A DNA stretch of 60,696 nt from Psychrobacter sp. I-STPA6b (GCF_020662265.1 NZ_VEWM01000018.1:1-60696); one strand, 5' to 3'. Positions 9,619 to 20,544 are shown, counted from the first letter of the stretch. Notes: generated by a model not told the origin, from the sequence alone. Translations and numbers: made by a program.

Positions 9619-12600
9619 TTACGAAAGATCATCAGATATACCTTCAGAAAGTATTTCTGTAATCAAGTTATCTGTATATTCTTGAAAATGAGCTTTATTT
9701 TTAGCAATTTGTTCATCAGAATTAATATTAACATTTGTCTGAAAAACAGCATCAATATCTTCCTGCACTGGAATTTTTAACAACTCTGCTAACTTAGGTT
9801 GAATAGTAATCCTATATCGTCTATTTTTAACCTTTTTCCCTCTATTAGTATTTACTTCAAGTTTGCGGTATTTTTTATCTAAATAATTAACTGTAGTAAA
9901 TAGAGTAAGATAATGGATATAAACTTTAACTTGGCGTTGATTCAACTCAATAATAAGCGGGGCTTTAGATTTAGGATACTCATCATCGGATATGCGTACA
10001 TTTAAAAAGACAATGTGTAACTCATTACTATCATCAAATAGCCCTTTACCTTTATACTGTAACGCTTTATCATTTAGATCTTTAATATAGTCAGTTACAG
10101 TATCTTGATTATCATTTTCCAAGGTATTATTAACTATTTTATTAAATTTTCTCTTTTCACTATCTTGGATATTTGCTGTTTGTATTTCATTGTCTAGGTG
10201 GGTTGTATTTTTAATATCTACACAAACCCACATACCATCAACTTTTAACCAAAAATCAAATGCTTCATAAAAATCATAACCATACAGGCTAACAATATCT
10301 TTTTGACTATAAATATCATAACTACCACGATGGTATGATAAGAATCTTTCGAACTGAAGCTCACCAAAATTACCTAACGCCATATGTAACATATATGGAT
10401 GTAGTAATAGTTTGCATTGTTTGGTCTCATAAAGCTCACTATTTGGATCTCTTATTTTTTTCACATAATCAGCATAATTGGCTATAGGGTCATTTTCTTG
10501 ATCTTTTTTAATATACTTAGTATCACCACTGATAATCTTGTTTACTGTTACTTTATCACTATATCGATGCAATTGAATATCTTTAGCAACGGCTAACCAT
10601 GGTTCGTATGGACGCAATCTATCAGCTTTGGGGTCTAAAAAGTCAGTCAGCCCATTTTTCTTACTTTGATACAGTACGGTATCTTCAGTGATACCATAAT
10701 CATCAAGATTAATATACATGGCATCAAGATCGTCTATTACATACTCCCAGTTCATTTTTTTTAATAAATCCTGATTAGCCACTAGACCACTTTTTTTCAG
10801 ATTAGTTAGCCAAATATTGGGGGCAAATAAGATGGAAGGTTCACGGTAATATCGATCAAATTCAATTGCTAAATCAGCACATTGTTTTGGCGTTAAATCA
10901 TATTGCGAGTTATGCTCTACCAACTGATTACCTGAACGTGCTAGACCAAGCAGTTTACCCATAAACCCAGCTCTATCAGTAAATTCAGCAAGCTGTTGTG
11001 CACTACGTTCAGTATCACGTCGTAGTCGCTTTCTATTTTCAGGAGTTAAGCAACTGCCCTGTAACAACTCAAGTCCTTTTTGCAAAACAAAATAGTTATT
11101 GGGAGATAAAAATGTATAGTCCATATTATTGGACTTAGGGTTAAAATGCTCATCCATCTTATAAAGGATATGACATATTCTTACTTGAGCAATTAAATCG
11201 GCTTTGGGTATCCATATTTCACTATGAAAACCTGCATAACTGTCTTTACGTTCTATACGTCCTAACGTTTGTCTAAACGCATCATTTTTAATCAGTTCAT
11301 GTTCATAATCCAGTCTTTGTCTTGCTTGTTTAGAGTTTAAATTGGAATCAAACTCAAATACATTTACGGCATAATTATTAAGTGGGTCTGATAAATAACG
11401 CATATAAATTATTGAGTTTTCTATTTTATTATACATATTCAGTCCATCAGTTTCACCATTCACACCTTTGGGTTTATCTTTTATTTTAGTATAAAAATCT
11501 AGCGAATTAATAATTAATCGATTCACATCCTCTGTTGTTCCTATGATTTTATTATCAACAATACTATTCAACCCAATGGACGCCGCTTTATTGTATGAAA
11601 CAATATTAGTAAAAAGGCATTTATCAGTATCATTATCAATATTTACAAATTTAATTTGATAATGGTCTTTAAAATTATCATACATCTTATCAATCGTTGT
11701 ATCATATAATGCTAATCGTGAAATGAAATCAATCTGACTGCCCTCAGTTGGACTTAATAAATCTACAAGATGGATGTATTGATTAAGAAGTTGATAGTAG
11801 AAGCTATCATAACTTGGTAAATCATGCCGTTTGCTTTTATTATTATCTGATGATGATTTCAAGTTTTGCAAATACTCATTAAGAAGTGGTAGTTTAAATT
11901 TACCAAATACACTATGTGTGAAAGTAGGATTTATATATCCTAATGGATTATCACAAATTTCTTTTAAAAGTTGTTTGTTAGCAATAGCAGTTTGTGTTTG
12001 ACTAGTAAATGCAAGTTCAAAACTTCTCATCAAAAGTTTAAATATATCTTTTTTCATACTCAATGATAAAGAACTTTTATTACTGAATAGTCCAAATGTT
12101 AGTGAAGCACAAGACCTTTCAAAAGCCTCGTAATTAAAAGACGGTATTTTTAAATCAACAATATAATTCTCAAAATTAGATTTTGGATTTTTATTAACAG
12201 TCTCTAAATAATTTTTAATCTGCTTATATTTTCTCTTAAATTGGAATTGGGTACTGCTATAATTTTTATCTTGCACATTACTTTTAGTAATCATTTGAGG
12301 TATTAGGCTCAATGGATTTGACTTAATACTTTTTATATCTATATTGTTTGTATTTACTTCATTTACATTATCAGAGTGATTATTTTCCTGAAAACTTTTG
12401 GTATTCTGTGCCTCTCTCCCTTGATCAACTTGCTCATTATATAGGTACTTATTGATACTATTAACTAAATCTAGACTATTATTAAACGTGTATAAATCAA
12501 TATCTCGCATCTGTAACCTAAAATTTCTGAACTCCTGAAAAACTTCTCTATAATCAATGTCAAAAGTTGTGTCATATTCGGCAGTATCTACCCAAACACC

Positions 12601-14889
12601 TAACTCCTTACCAAGTCTTTTGGTAAAATCAATATTATACTGAGCAGCATAAGCCCCTGATTTACCACTTGTAGCACTCATACAATATACATAGTTATTG
12701 GTATTAACAGTCATTTTGAGAAGTTCTAGTTCAGGGTGATGGGTAATTAAGTTTATTTTTATATCAATAAAACTTTTTCTTTGATGTCCAATATCAGGAG
12801 AAGCATCAAAGTTTTTATTAGGGCTTAAACTAAAAACTAATTTTGTTTGAATATAGGCAAACCACTCATCAATCAGTGTTTGATCTTCATTATCTAAGTG
12901 GTTACCTTCAAGTAAATTTTTATATTTAGCACCATTTCTACCCATATGATTAAAAAAAGATCCCAATGGTGCATTTTGTCTATCAATTTGATCACCAGAG
13001 AAGGACTTTCCCAGTTCAAGATGAAAAGCTTTTTTTTCATCTTTGCTAAAGTTACTACTTGTCTCAAACTTAATTGCTGCATATATCACTGACATGATTA
13101 ATTGATAGAAATCATAGAGTGTAATATCATTATCATCATTAGATTCTGTACTAATATAACGGTGCATGCCTCTTTTAGTGATAAATATATTTTGTAGCTT
13201 ACGCTTATCGATAAAGTTTTTTGCTGTGACTGAAAAGGCATTTTTTATAATATTGGTAATTGCATCTGCTTCAGAATTATCGATATAAAGAATATTAGGT
13301 GGAAAATCAAACTTTAATAAGTACTTATCAAAGATAAAGGCTTCATCAACTTCACAGTAGGTTTTTATATATGCCCTCATATAGGCAAAAAACTTATCTG
13401 TTTGGCGATAACAGTCGATATAATCAGGATGAGCTTGAATATATTCACGATATTTTCTTTCAACAACGGATATTAAATCAGTTACACTATAGTTATCGAA
13501 GATCTTTTTTACCACACCATCTTTTGTATCAGAGCCATAAAACATTTTCTCAAACATAATGTTAGATTCATCAATTATCACATAAAAGTTAATGTCCTTT
13601 TTTTGATATAATGTGCGTTTATCTTCAGTCTCATTTTGTTGACGACTTTTTAAAATCGTGCTGAGAAGATAAGATATTCTAGATGCTTGTTGTGAACTTG
13701 GTATTGGTGGAATAATTTGATTTACACTCTCCTTGTTACCAATTAATTCAGCAAAACCAGCATAGCTTGAATCCTTTGTCCATACTTTACTTTTATCATA
13801 AGAGGCTCTAAAAATGGTTGGACTGGTAATAAATTTGTCTGAGGTTAAACAAATAAATGAAGGTTTACAGGCAGCATAATTTAAAGGAGCATAGACTCTT
13901 AATATATCAGCTTTTAAAGTAGCCCACAGCTTATATATATCTATAGATTTTGATAATACTGTTGTTATAAGATCATCATAATGTTCTTTTGAAATAGCAA
14001 GTGCAAATATTTCTGTATACACATTGCTTTCATCGATTGGCTTCATACAGACATTGTCTTGTATATCTATGCGTGGTTCAAAGATTGTGCCATCATTAGA
14101 TATATCATTTATAGCGTCTACTTCATTGTCTTTTATTTTTTTTATTTCATATGTATTATTTAAAATTACCTTGATAACATCTTCTATTTTTTTAATAAAT
14201 TGATTTTTTAGCTTATTAATTTCGTTGTTTCTATCTTCTTTTGTTTCGAAAGCAGAGGTTGGAGATTTTTCTAGTTTATCAATCAATTCCATACAACTAG
14301 TTATTTTTAGTAATTGTTTATCTACATACTTAATATGTTTTATCAGCCAAGGAGGGAGTGTAGGATCGTCAAGGCAATCTAATTTTAAAATTTTTGTAAT
14401 ATATACTCTATAATCTTTCAACCTTTTATAATTGCTATACTTACCCCCTAACCATAAAATTGTATCTTTATTAGTAATGTCATCACGACCTAAAATACTT
14501 AAAGGAGTGATACCACCTTCAAGCATTTTTTTAATTAATGATTTATCTATATCAATTTGATTTTTATTTGGTGTTATAAAGAGTGCATTAGTAAAGTTAG
14601 AGTTATTAGGATTACGTTGCCATATTTGATGATGACATAACTCTTTAATATCCATAGTCTGGAATTTGATGTAATTATTAGTTGCAGCATAAGTCTTACC
14701 AGTGCCTGTCCCATACTGTACAAAACGAATAACTGATCTTAAATACGCTTTTGGGTTATCAAGAGTCTTTAGCTTTTGAGAAGATATATTCGAATATGGT
14801 GATAGGAAATAACCTAATTTTGTTTGAAAATTTATACTTTTATCTTGAAGCTCTTTGGCTGTTAATGCTTCAAATCCATTTTTACTCAT
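9619..14889 (-). CDS. Giant SF2 helicase fused to PD-(D/E)XK-like nuclease
   Basis: A 1756-residue protein. The start is the ATG at 14889 (MSKNGFEAL), preceded by GGGGAAG; a TTG six codons earlier is less likely. Helicase motifs in order: motif I QYGTGTGKTY near residue 60-66, motif II VIIDESN (a DEAH/DExx variant) near 433, motif III CMSATSG near 730, and motif VI QTLGRIERK near 1205. The spacing is far wider than in ordinary helicases, so large insertions separate the motor elements. Near residues 1543-1560, FDFWLKVDG then VCVDIKNT gives the D...DxK core of a PD-(D/E)XK nuclease. The motifs resemble XPD/DinG or type III restriction Res helicases, but I cannot assign it to either. It leads the three-gene cluster and follows the recombinase genes by about 105 bp. 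Confidence 0.85.
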   Translation of the reverse strand: MSKNGFEALTAKELQDKSINFQTKLGYFLSPYSNISSQKLKTLDNPKAYLRSVIRFVQYGTGTGKTYAATNNYIKFQTMDIKELCHHQIWQRNPNNSNFTNALFITPNKNQIDIDKSLIKKMLEGGITPLSILGRDDITNKDTILWLGGKYSNYKRLKDYRVYITKILKLDCLDDPTLPPWLIKHIKYVDKQLLKITSCMELIDKLEKSPTSAFETKEDRNNEINKLKNQFIKKIEDVIKVILNNTYEIKKIKDNEVDAINDISNDGTIFEPRIDIQDNVCMKPIDESNVYTEIFALAISKEHYDDLITTVLSKSIDIYKLWATLKADILRVYAPLNYAACKPSFICLTSDKFITSPTIFRASYDKSKVWTKDSSYAGFAELIGNKESVNQIIPPIPSSQQASRISYLLSTILKSRQQNETEDKRTLYQKKDINFYVIIDESNIMFEKMFYGSDTKDGVVKKIFDNYSVTDLISVVERKYREYIQAHPDYIDCYRQTDKFFAYMRAYIKTYCEVDEAFIFDKYLLKFDFPPNILYIDNSEADAITNIIKNAFSVTAKNFIDKRKLQNIFITKRGMHRYISTESNDDNDITLYDFYQLIMSVIYAAIKFETSSNFSKDEKKAFHLELGKSFSGDQIDRQNAPLGSFFNHMGRNGAKYKNLLEGNHLDNEDQTLIDEWFAYIQTKLVFSLSPNKNFDASPDIGHQRKSFIDIKINLITHHPELELLKMTVNTNNYVYCMSATSGKSGAYAAQYNIDFTKRLGKELGVWVDTAEYDTTFDIDYREVFQEFRNFRLQMRDIDLYTFNNSLDLVNSINKYLYNEQVDQGREAQNTKSFQENNHSDNVNEVNTNNIDIKSIKSNPLSLIPQMITKSNVQDKNYSSTQFQFKRKYKQIKNYLETVNKNPKSNFENYIVDLKIPSFNYEAFERSCASLTFGLFSNKSSLSLSMKKDIFKLLMRSFELAFTSQTQTAIANKQLLKEICDNPLGYINPTFTHSVFGKFKLPLLNEYLQNLKSSSDNNKSKRHDLPSYDSFYYQLLNQYIHLVDLLSPTEGSQIDFISRLALYDTTIDKMYDNFKDHYQIKFVNIDNDTDKCLFTNIVSYNKAASIGLNSIVDNKIIGTTEDVNRLIINSLDFYTKIKDKPKGVNGETDGLNMYNKIENSIIYMRYLSDPLNNYAVNVFEFDSNLNSKQARQRLDYEHELIKNDAFRQTLGRIERKDSYAGFHSEIWIPKADLIAQVRICHILYKMDEHFNPKSNNMDYTFLSPNNYFVLQKGLELLQGSCLTPENRKRLRRDTERSAQQLAEFTDRAGFMGKLLGLARSGNQLVEHNSQYDLTPKQCADLAIEFDRYYREPSILFAPNIWLTNLKKSGLVANQDLLKKMNWEYVIDDLDAMYINLDDYGITEDTVLYQSKKNGLTDFLDPKADRLRPYEPWLAVAKDIQLHRYSDKVTVNKIISGDTKYIKKDQENDPIANYADYVKKIRDPNSELYETKQCKLLLHPYMLHMALGNFGELQFERFLSYHRGSYDIYSQKDIVSLYGYDFYEAFDFWLKVDGMWVCVDIKNTTHLDNEIQTANIQDSEKRKFNKIVNNTLENDNQDTVTDYIKDLNDKALQYKGKGLFDDSNELHIVFLNVRISDDEYPKSKAPLIIELNQRQVKVYIHYLTLFTTVNYLDKKYRKLEVNTNRGKKVKNRRYRITIQPKLAELLKIPVQEDIDAVFQTNVNINSDEQIAKNKAHFQEYTDNLITEILSEGISDDLS

Positions 14890-14994
14890 AGTATCTTCCC
14901 CTAACAATACCTTTTAATACCTAAGTTTAAGACTAGCTGTTAGTATTACTAGGTATGAATAAAATGGCAAGATATAAATAGTTTAAAACGACAT

Positions 14995-17900
14995 TTAGTG
15001 TCGTTTATTATCAGTGCCGTCAATAAATGACAAACCCACCAAACAAACCAGTACCCCACCCACAAACTTAAGCACCCCTGATGACTTAAAATAACCTTCT
15101 CCCGTTTTAGAATATTTGGCTTTCATGACTACCCTCACTTCAAAACCCTTAAACTCTGGTCTAATGCCTGTCATGATTTTAGTATCTAATCGATATTTCT
15201 TTTTGAGTTCTCTAACCGCTTGCTCACTACCTGAACGTATCTGCCAATGCTGAGCCTCTATTATATGGCAAGCAAGTTTCATAAATTGGGCAAGTAATTG
15301 ATGCTGAGATTTTTTGATACCAAAATGCAGATAAGAGTTTGAGGTGATATGCTTTTGTTGATAAATACCTACAAACTTTTTAAGATTTTCAGGCTTATCA
15401 ATAGACATCTGATAAGCCCGTTCCATTGCTACACTAATTAAATCATTAGCTTTATACCCTCGTGGTTTGATGATGAGTTGTTCACTGGTGTTAAGTCGCT
15501 TAGCATTTTCAAACAGTTGTTTTGCCTCGGTTCTATCAATACCATGTTTAAAACCAATTTGATCGATATGAGCCTCTCTTTGTTCAGGCTTGATAGCATT
15601 TAGCTCCAATAAAAAAGCAATGGCATCATTATATTTTGCATGAATAAAGATTGAGCATTTAATTGAGTTTGAGTCAGATTTTTTCGTAAAGCCAGTCTCA
15701 CGACTTGATATATGATTCGCAACACCTTTGTTATCTACAAATAGAAGGTAATGGTGAGCTTTAAGCTTTCTAGCAAGATACCCACTAAGACTATTTAAAT
15801 CTACTGTTTTACTGGTCTTATCATAGGCTGTCTTATCATAGTAATGAACCCGTTGGTAATCAATTCCTGTTATGTTTTGCCACGTAGTTAAAGGTATTGC
15901 TAATTTAGCCCGACTAAGTTGTTCCCCAGCAAGTAAATGAGCAGTGTGAATATAATGCTCGAAAGTCGTGTCGCAGGTTAAATGCCCCACAAAACTTGCT
16001 AACCCGAACCAAGCTCCTTGAATTTGATGCCGTCCCAACAAATCCTGACAAATCTGCTCAACATCATCAGAGGTATAGTCAGTCATGACATAAGCCAAAG
16101 GTGATTTGCTCACCACCAGTGCTAATTGGCTAATAGCTGTATGCCGAAAGCTGTGAAAAGTATAATCATGATTACCTTCTCCAAGCGTAGTATCAAGTAA
16201 TATTCGAAGTAAATTAGCAAAAAAATGGCTGGGCAACGGAACGTTACCTGTACCCTGCGAGAACAAATAGCTTCTATTTGCACGTTGTTGCCGAGTAATC
16301 AGATGTTTTAGAGCATCCAGCTCGTGTGGTTTTAGCAGTGGGTTAATGGGTAGTCTACGTCTGGCACTACTACTTTTTAAACGGCGATAACGATTTGGTG
16401 TCAAGACAATGCTTAAGTATTGAGAGTCTTCAATATCGCTTACCTTGATGCCAGCCAATTCATTGAGTCTCATGCCTGTGCGATACGCTAAAGTGATAAT
16501 GCTATGACACAATTGCTTTTGCTCATCGTCTAAAGACGATTGTTGTATCTGTTCATGCATCGCTCGATACACTTTGGGCGAAATCATATTGGCTTTAACA
16601 AGTTGTAAACTGTCTTTACGTCCAAAGGTTAAATCAGGGGCATCATAATCCTCTGGATATCGCTTCTTCTGAAATTCATGGAAGGCGTACAGTCGCCCTT
16701 TAATAAAGGTTTTATTTTGTGGTGGATCAGACTCAGCATCAAGAGTTTTAATCTCATCTGTTGCATCAGATTCATGATTTATTAAAGATGCATCATTGTC
16801 ATTATCTTCTACTTCTAGCGTATCAATTTCATGAATAGTCAGCTCTACATCAGCGTCATCTTGGTTATCTTGATACAAAACACTGTCTTTACGCCCATCA
16901 CTCCTTTTTTGTTGTAGGATTTGCTCATAAACTTGTGCATAATCATGCGATTGCCATAGGCTTAAGTCTTCATCCATAGTGAGCATCAGCCAGTCTCGCC
17001 CAATTGCACCAATATATTTACTGATGGTTTGATTGTTACTTTTACCATCATCTATTAATGATACAGTCCACTCCAACAAACGCATAGCATTGGGCTGTGG
17101 AAATACTTTTAGTAATGCTTCAATGTATTCTTTAGCCTTTGGCTTTGATTGCTTCAATGCATCCTGAATACTCTTGATGATATTTTTGCTAAAGGCAGGG
17201 TATTGTTTAGGCTCTTTTAATGATTGTAAGCGACTTGTCTGGTATTCAAACAACAAACCCCAGTTAAAATTCACCTCTTGCGAAAGCTTGACATTTATCG
17301 TCTCTTGATTGTAGTTGACAAGTTTATTAAAAGGTAATGCTGTTGTTTTAACCTCACCTTGCATCACCATACTCCCTGCCCCATCAATGGCAGACTGTGG
17401 AAGGTTACGCCAGTGAAAATTAGCATATTTTATTAAGTGAGATAGATGGGGCTTATTCGGATCTCGTATGGTCAAATCGAACTGATTGTTGAGGTGTTTT
17501 ATTAATGTCTCAAACTTACTGACTTTTCGTTTATTTAGGTCAATATCTTTTAAAGTATATAAAAACATCAGACTGCTAGTATCTGGTACGTAATTTACGA
17601 ATCTTGTTAAGAACTTGTTATCATGCGATATACATCCATAACGCTCATCAAAGACTGTAAGTGGTATGACTGCCAATGGCTTATTTTGATTTTCATCATA
17701 GTTAAGGTTGATTTGATACAGTGTTCGTTCACCAAATAACCAGTTATACAGAGCTTTTAAGGCATTAATATCATTAAGCCCACCCATCATAATACTGCTG
17801 TATAGCAAGTACATCACACATTCATTGGCAGTAAACTTACGTTTTTTTTGCCAAATGGTTAACATCATCGCAAACGACTCACTAACCTTAGTGCCTTGTA

Positions 17901-18222
17901 CAAACCAATCATAGTCAATAGTCAGTTTGTCACGTCCTTCAAGAATCGGTACAACAGGTTCATCAAGCTCACAATCATGTATTTGATTATAGTGACGTAC
18001 GGCTTGTAAGAATCCTTGGCGAGCAATTCGGTACTGATTAAAACTTGCAAATTTTGTGGCTAACTCATCATCAATCTGTTGATATAGTGCCGTGGTTTGC
18101 AATGAATCATTAAATTGATAAGCTTTTAGTTTTGTTAAAGCCATTGCAAAAGCTTGTTTCTGAATTTGCTTTTTTAAAGCTTTTTGTTTTTCAGCACGAG
18201 CAATGTGGGCGACATCTACCAT
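14995..18222 (-). CDS. Large tyrosine recombinase of island mobility module
   Basis: A 1075-residue protein with a tyrosine-recombinase catalytic domain at about residues 560-745. It shows Arg in YRTGMRLNELAG, a likely Lys in RRLKSSSARRR, the HxxR box in FHSFRHTAIS, His in FVGHLTCD, and the nucleophile Tyr in TFEHYIHTA. All catalytic positions appear present. A 500-residue N-terminal region and a 320-residue C-terminal extension are unusual for integrases. The extreme C-terminus has a hydrophobic stretch (VGGVLVCLVGLSF) of unknown meaning. The ATG directly follows the TAA of the upstream recombinase gene, with GAGG inside that gene as ribosome-binding site, so translation is coupled. It probably performs excision and integration of this island together with its partner. 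Confidence 0.88.
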   Translation of the reverse strand: MVDVAHIARAEKQKALKKQIQKQAFAMALTKLKAYQFNDSLQTTALYQQIDDELATKFASFNQYRIARQGFLQAVRHYNQIHDCELDEPVVPILEGRDKLTIDYDWFVQGTKVSESFAMMLTIWQKKRKFTANECVMYLLYSSIMMGGLNDINALKALYNWLFGERTLYQINLNYDENQNKPLAVIPLTVFDERYGCISHDNKFLTRFVNYVPDTSSLMFLYTLKDIDLNKRKVSKFETLIKHLNNQFDLTIRDPNKPHLSHLIKYANFHWRNLPQSAIDGAGSMVMQGEVKTTALPFNKLVNYNQETINVKLSQEVNFNWGLLFEYQTSRLQSLKEPKQYPAFSKNIIKSIQDALKQSKPKAKEYIEALLKVFPQPNAMRLLEWTVSLIDDGKSNNQTISKYIGAIGRDWLMLTMDEDLSLWQSHDYAQVYEQILQQKRSDGRKDSVLYQDNQDDADVELTIHEIDTLEVEDNDNDASLINHESDATDEIKTLDAESDPPQNKTFIKGRLYAFHEFQKKRYPEDYDAPDLTFGRKDSLQLVKANMISPKVYRAMHEQIQQSSLDDEQKQLCHSIITLAYRTGMRLNELAGIKVSDIEDSQYLSIVLTPNRYRRLKSSSARRRLPINPLLKPHELDALKHLITRQQRANRSYLFSQGTGNVPLPSHFFANLLRILLDTTLGEGNHDYTFHSFRHTAISQLALVVSKSPLAYVMTDYTSDDVEQICQDLLGRHQIQGAWFGLASFVGHLTCDTTFEHYIHTAHLLAGEQLSRAKLAIPLTTWQNITGIDYQRVHYYDKTAYDKTSKTVDLNSLSGYLARKLKAHHYLLFVDNKGVANHISSRETGFTKKSDSNSIKCSIFIHAKYNDAIAFLLELNAIKPEQREAHIDQIGFKHGIDRTEAKQLFENAKRLNTSEQLIIKPRGYKANDLISVAMERAYQMSIDKPENLKKFVGIYQQKHITSNSYLHFGIKKSQHQLLAQFMKLACHIIEAQHWQIRSGSEQAVRELKKKYRLDTKIMTGIRPEFKGFEVRVVMKAKYSKTGEGYFKSSGVLKFVGGVLVCLVGLSFIDGTDNKRH

Positions 18223-20544
18223 TTAGACGACCTCAACCTGTATTAAATTCATTTCCTTGACAATGTTATCAAGCTGAACTTTTAGATGTTTCAGATCTTT
18301 CATACTGGCTGATGAAAAGGGATGCATCATTTCTTGCTCAGGGTGCTCATGCCCAAAAACTGCACAAATTAAGGTTTCATCAGCTCGATTAGTAAGTAAT
18401 GAGCGTAATTGATGCCTGAGCCAATTGTCTTGATGGCGTAAAAACTTACCAAGTAAACTCTGCACTCGGCTGGGTTTATATGCAATAAAGCCTAATGGAT
18501 TGAAGGTAAAGAAAGTTAACAGCGGTTGTTTTGATTGCAATATATTATCAATTGCTAGAGGATACTGGGCGTATATCATATTGTGTTTGCTAGCAAATCG
18601 TTGTAGATATGCCACATAATTTTGTACCGCAGTCACCACAAAGTCAGCTAATGGTATTAGCCGACCCTCTCGGCTGTTATCCTTGTTCGCTTTATCAGAA
18701 ACCCATAATAAATTCGCAGTAAAGTTAAACTGGTTTAAAAAACCTGGGGCATCGTTGACAGGACGGATGCCCGTGAGTAATTGTAGGACATGCCAAAGCC
18801 ACAAACCATACGCATTAAACTGTGCAATACTTAGATCAGATTTAAGATCAGGGGCATAATTTGATTGATAATTATACTGCTCGACATGATTCGTGAGCTT
18901 CTTAAAAAATTGCTGGCATACCTTAGTATTCAGTACCATGTCACTGCCAATATAAGGTTTGTTACTATTGTAAGATAGATCATAAATAAAGTCTGACTGC
19001 TGTTTTTGTGTCAAATTAGCCGACAGTAAGGATATGCCACTTTGATAGGTCTTCATCAAGGATTTTGATGAGATGCTGGTATAATACAAAGGTGCTGAGT
19101 GCTTGACGTCCACACCAGTAATCATATCAGCATGTAGTGGCTCACCTAGTTGATGAGTGATGATAAACGCTAAAGCAGATTCAATATGCTGACGAGACAG
19201 CAGTGGCAACCTCAAATCTTTTTTTATAGAGGAAATTAAATCATCAACCTCTTGGCTATCAATTTCAAATTTAAAGTTAATAATTGCTTCTAATGTACTG
19301 GGCAATGCCAACTTTAAGTTATTGTCAAAGCTTTGCCGATGGTTTTTAAGGGTGTCACGAGTATTAGAGGTCACATCAATAACAACTTTAATAAATACCT
19401 CATTGCTGTGATGAGCCAATATACGCCGTTGTCCTTTGGGTAATTGTAGGTCAATGATTAAATCTGTGATTGATCGTCCTGATAACATGGATAATAAGAT
19501 AACTGTACAACTGCGTTTTTTAGAAAGCTCTAACTCATCTAAGCGTAACCATAACGTAGCAAATACCTGCTGATAACCCATTAAACTCAGTACTCTAGGA
19601 TTACTGGGGAAGGTAAATTGATTACGCCTACTGTGGCGAGCTTGATTCCTAACTTCCCAGCGTTGCAGTTCCGCGGACTTAGCAGTTTTTTTACTAGGCT
19701 TAAACGCATTATCTAATAATTTAGGAGCATCCTCGTCACTTTGAATTTCTGCCAAAGAGACATTGCTTGTATCTGTGATAAGTGGATGCCAAGTGCGAAC
19801 AGGCGAAGCGTTATTATCTAAGTGAGATAGCATGTTAGTTTGAACTTGCAACTTGTTAGTTTTAGCACGTCCTCGTTGACCACCACCTTTTTTACTGATA
19901 AAGTCTAAATCTTTAACAATAACTTCATAAGCCAAACGAATCTGTCCAACTTTATTACCAAGGGCGTTATTTTTACCCTCAGCTTCTTGCTGTTTAATAA
20001 AAACTTCATAGGTTTCAAGCTCAGAGAATATTTGATTTAGCGTTGTTACTCTGCCATGTATTTCAATCATTTTTTTTAAAATGACTGCTTGCATGTTACT
20101 AGGTTTTAAACCCATTCTCACTCGTACGCCCAGCTGATTAACCTTTTTAAAATGTTGGTCATTTCGAGCAGTTAACAAAAACATGGTCTGTAAATAACCA
20201 CTCATAAATCGCCATTCGGGAGTATCCAATCCCTCATCTTGCCTAGGATTATCAGATGTGTCATCTATATAATATTGAGTAAATAGTGCCAGCATATAAG
20301 ACACTGCCCAGACTTCTGTCATACCTTCTGAAGTTGTTTTATTGATGATGTCTTGGCATTGTGAGGATGTGAGCTTATTATGATGATTAATTTTACTTAA
20401 CGCATCGCCATACATGGCAGTTAAGTTAGACGAGTAATCACTATGCGTGCTAATAAGTTTAGCAATAAAACCCTGTAGCACTTCTGCATGAGGTGAAGTT
20501 GGTGGAACAAGTTTGCTTAGTATCCACTGAGCGGTGACTTCCAT
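18223..20544 (-). CDS. Tyrosine-recombinase-like protein, nucleophile Tyr apparently replaced by Phe
   Basis: A 773-residue protein whose last 200 residues match the tyrosine recombinase fold: Arg in LLTGIRPVNDA near residue 590, the HxxR box as RHQLRSLL near 713, and GHEHPEQ near 731. Where related integrases have a Tyr before an SSxS stretch, this one reads MHPFSSASM, so the nucleophile seems to be Phe. It may be a non-cutting partner in a heteromeric recombinase, or the Tyr may be contributed elsewhere. The N-terminal 550 residues are not recognised. It is part of a three-gene module: the small protein gene ends 53 bp before it and the larger recombinase follows with no spacer. Confidence 0.82.
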   Translation of the reverse strand: MEVTAQWILSKLVPPTSPHAEVLQGFIAKLISTHSDYSSNLTAMYGDALSKINHHNKLTSSQCQDIINKTTSEGMTEVWAVSYMLALFTQYYIDDTSDNPRQDEGLDTPEWRFMSGYLQTMFLLTARNDQHFKKVNQLGVRVRMGLKPSNMQAVILKKMIEIHGRVTTLNQIFSELETYEVFIKQQEAEGKNNALGNKVGQIRLAYEVIVKDLDFISKKGGGQRGRAKTNKLQVQTNMLSHLDNNASPVRTWHPLITDTSNVSLAEIQSDEDAPKLLDNAFKPSKKTAKSAELQRWEVRNQARHSRRNQFTFPSNPRVLSLMGYQQVFATLWLRLDELELSKKRSCTVILLSMLSGRSITDLIIDLQLPKGQRRILAHHSNEVFIKVVIDVTSNTRDTLKNHRQSFDNNLKLALPSTLEAIINFKFEIDSQEVDDLISSIKKDLRLPLLSRQHIESALAFIITHQLGEPLHADMITGVDVKHSAPLYYTSISSKSLMKTYQSGISLLSANLTQKQQSDFIYDLSYNSNKPYIGSDMVLNTKVCQQFFKKLTNHVEQYNYQSNYAPDLKSDLSIAQFNAYGLWLWHVLQLLTGIRPVNDAPGFLNQFNFTANLLWVSDKANKDNSREGRLIPLADFVVTAVQNYVAYLQRFASKHNMIYAQYPLAIDNILQSKQPLLTFFTFNPLGFIAYKPSRVQSLLGKFLRHQDNWLRHQLRSLLTNRADETLICAVFGHEHPEQEMMHPFSSASMKDLKHLKVQLDNIVKEMNLIQVEVV

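Noticed and set aside
5124..14889. Type I or type III restriction-modification system
   Set aside because: There is a helicase-nuclease, but no Mod/HsdM methylase with DPPY or NPPF motifs and no HsdS-like specificity protein.
5124..14889. DISARM or Druantia
   Set aside because: I see no DUF1998-type cysteine cluster in the giant helicase, no PLD nuclease and no DruA-like protein.
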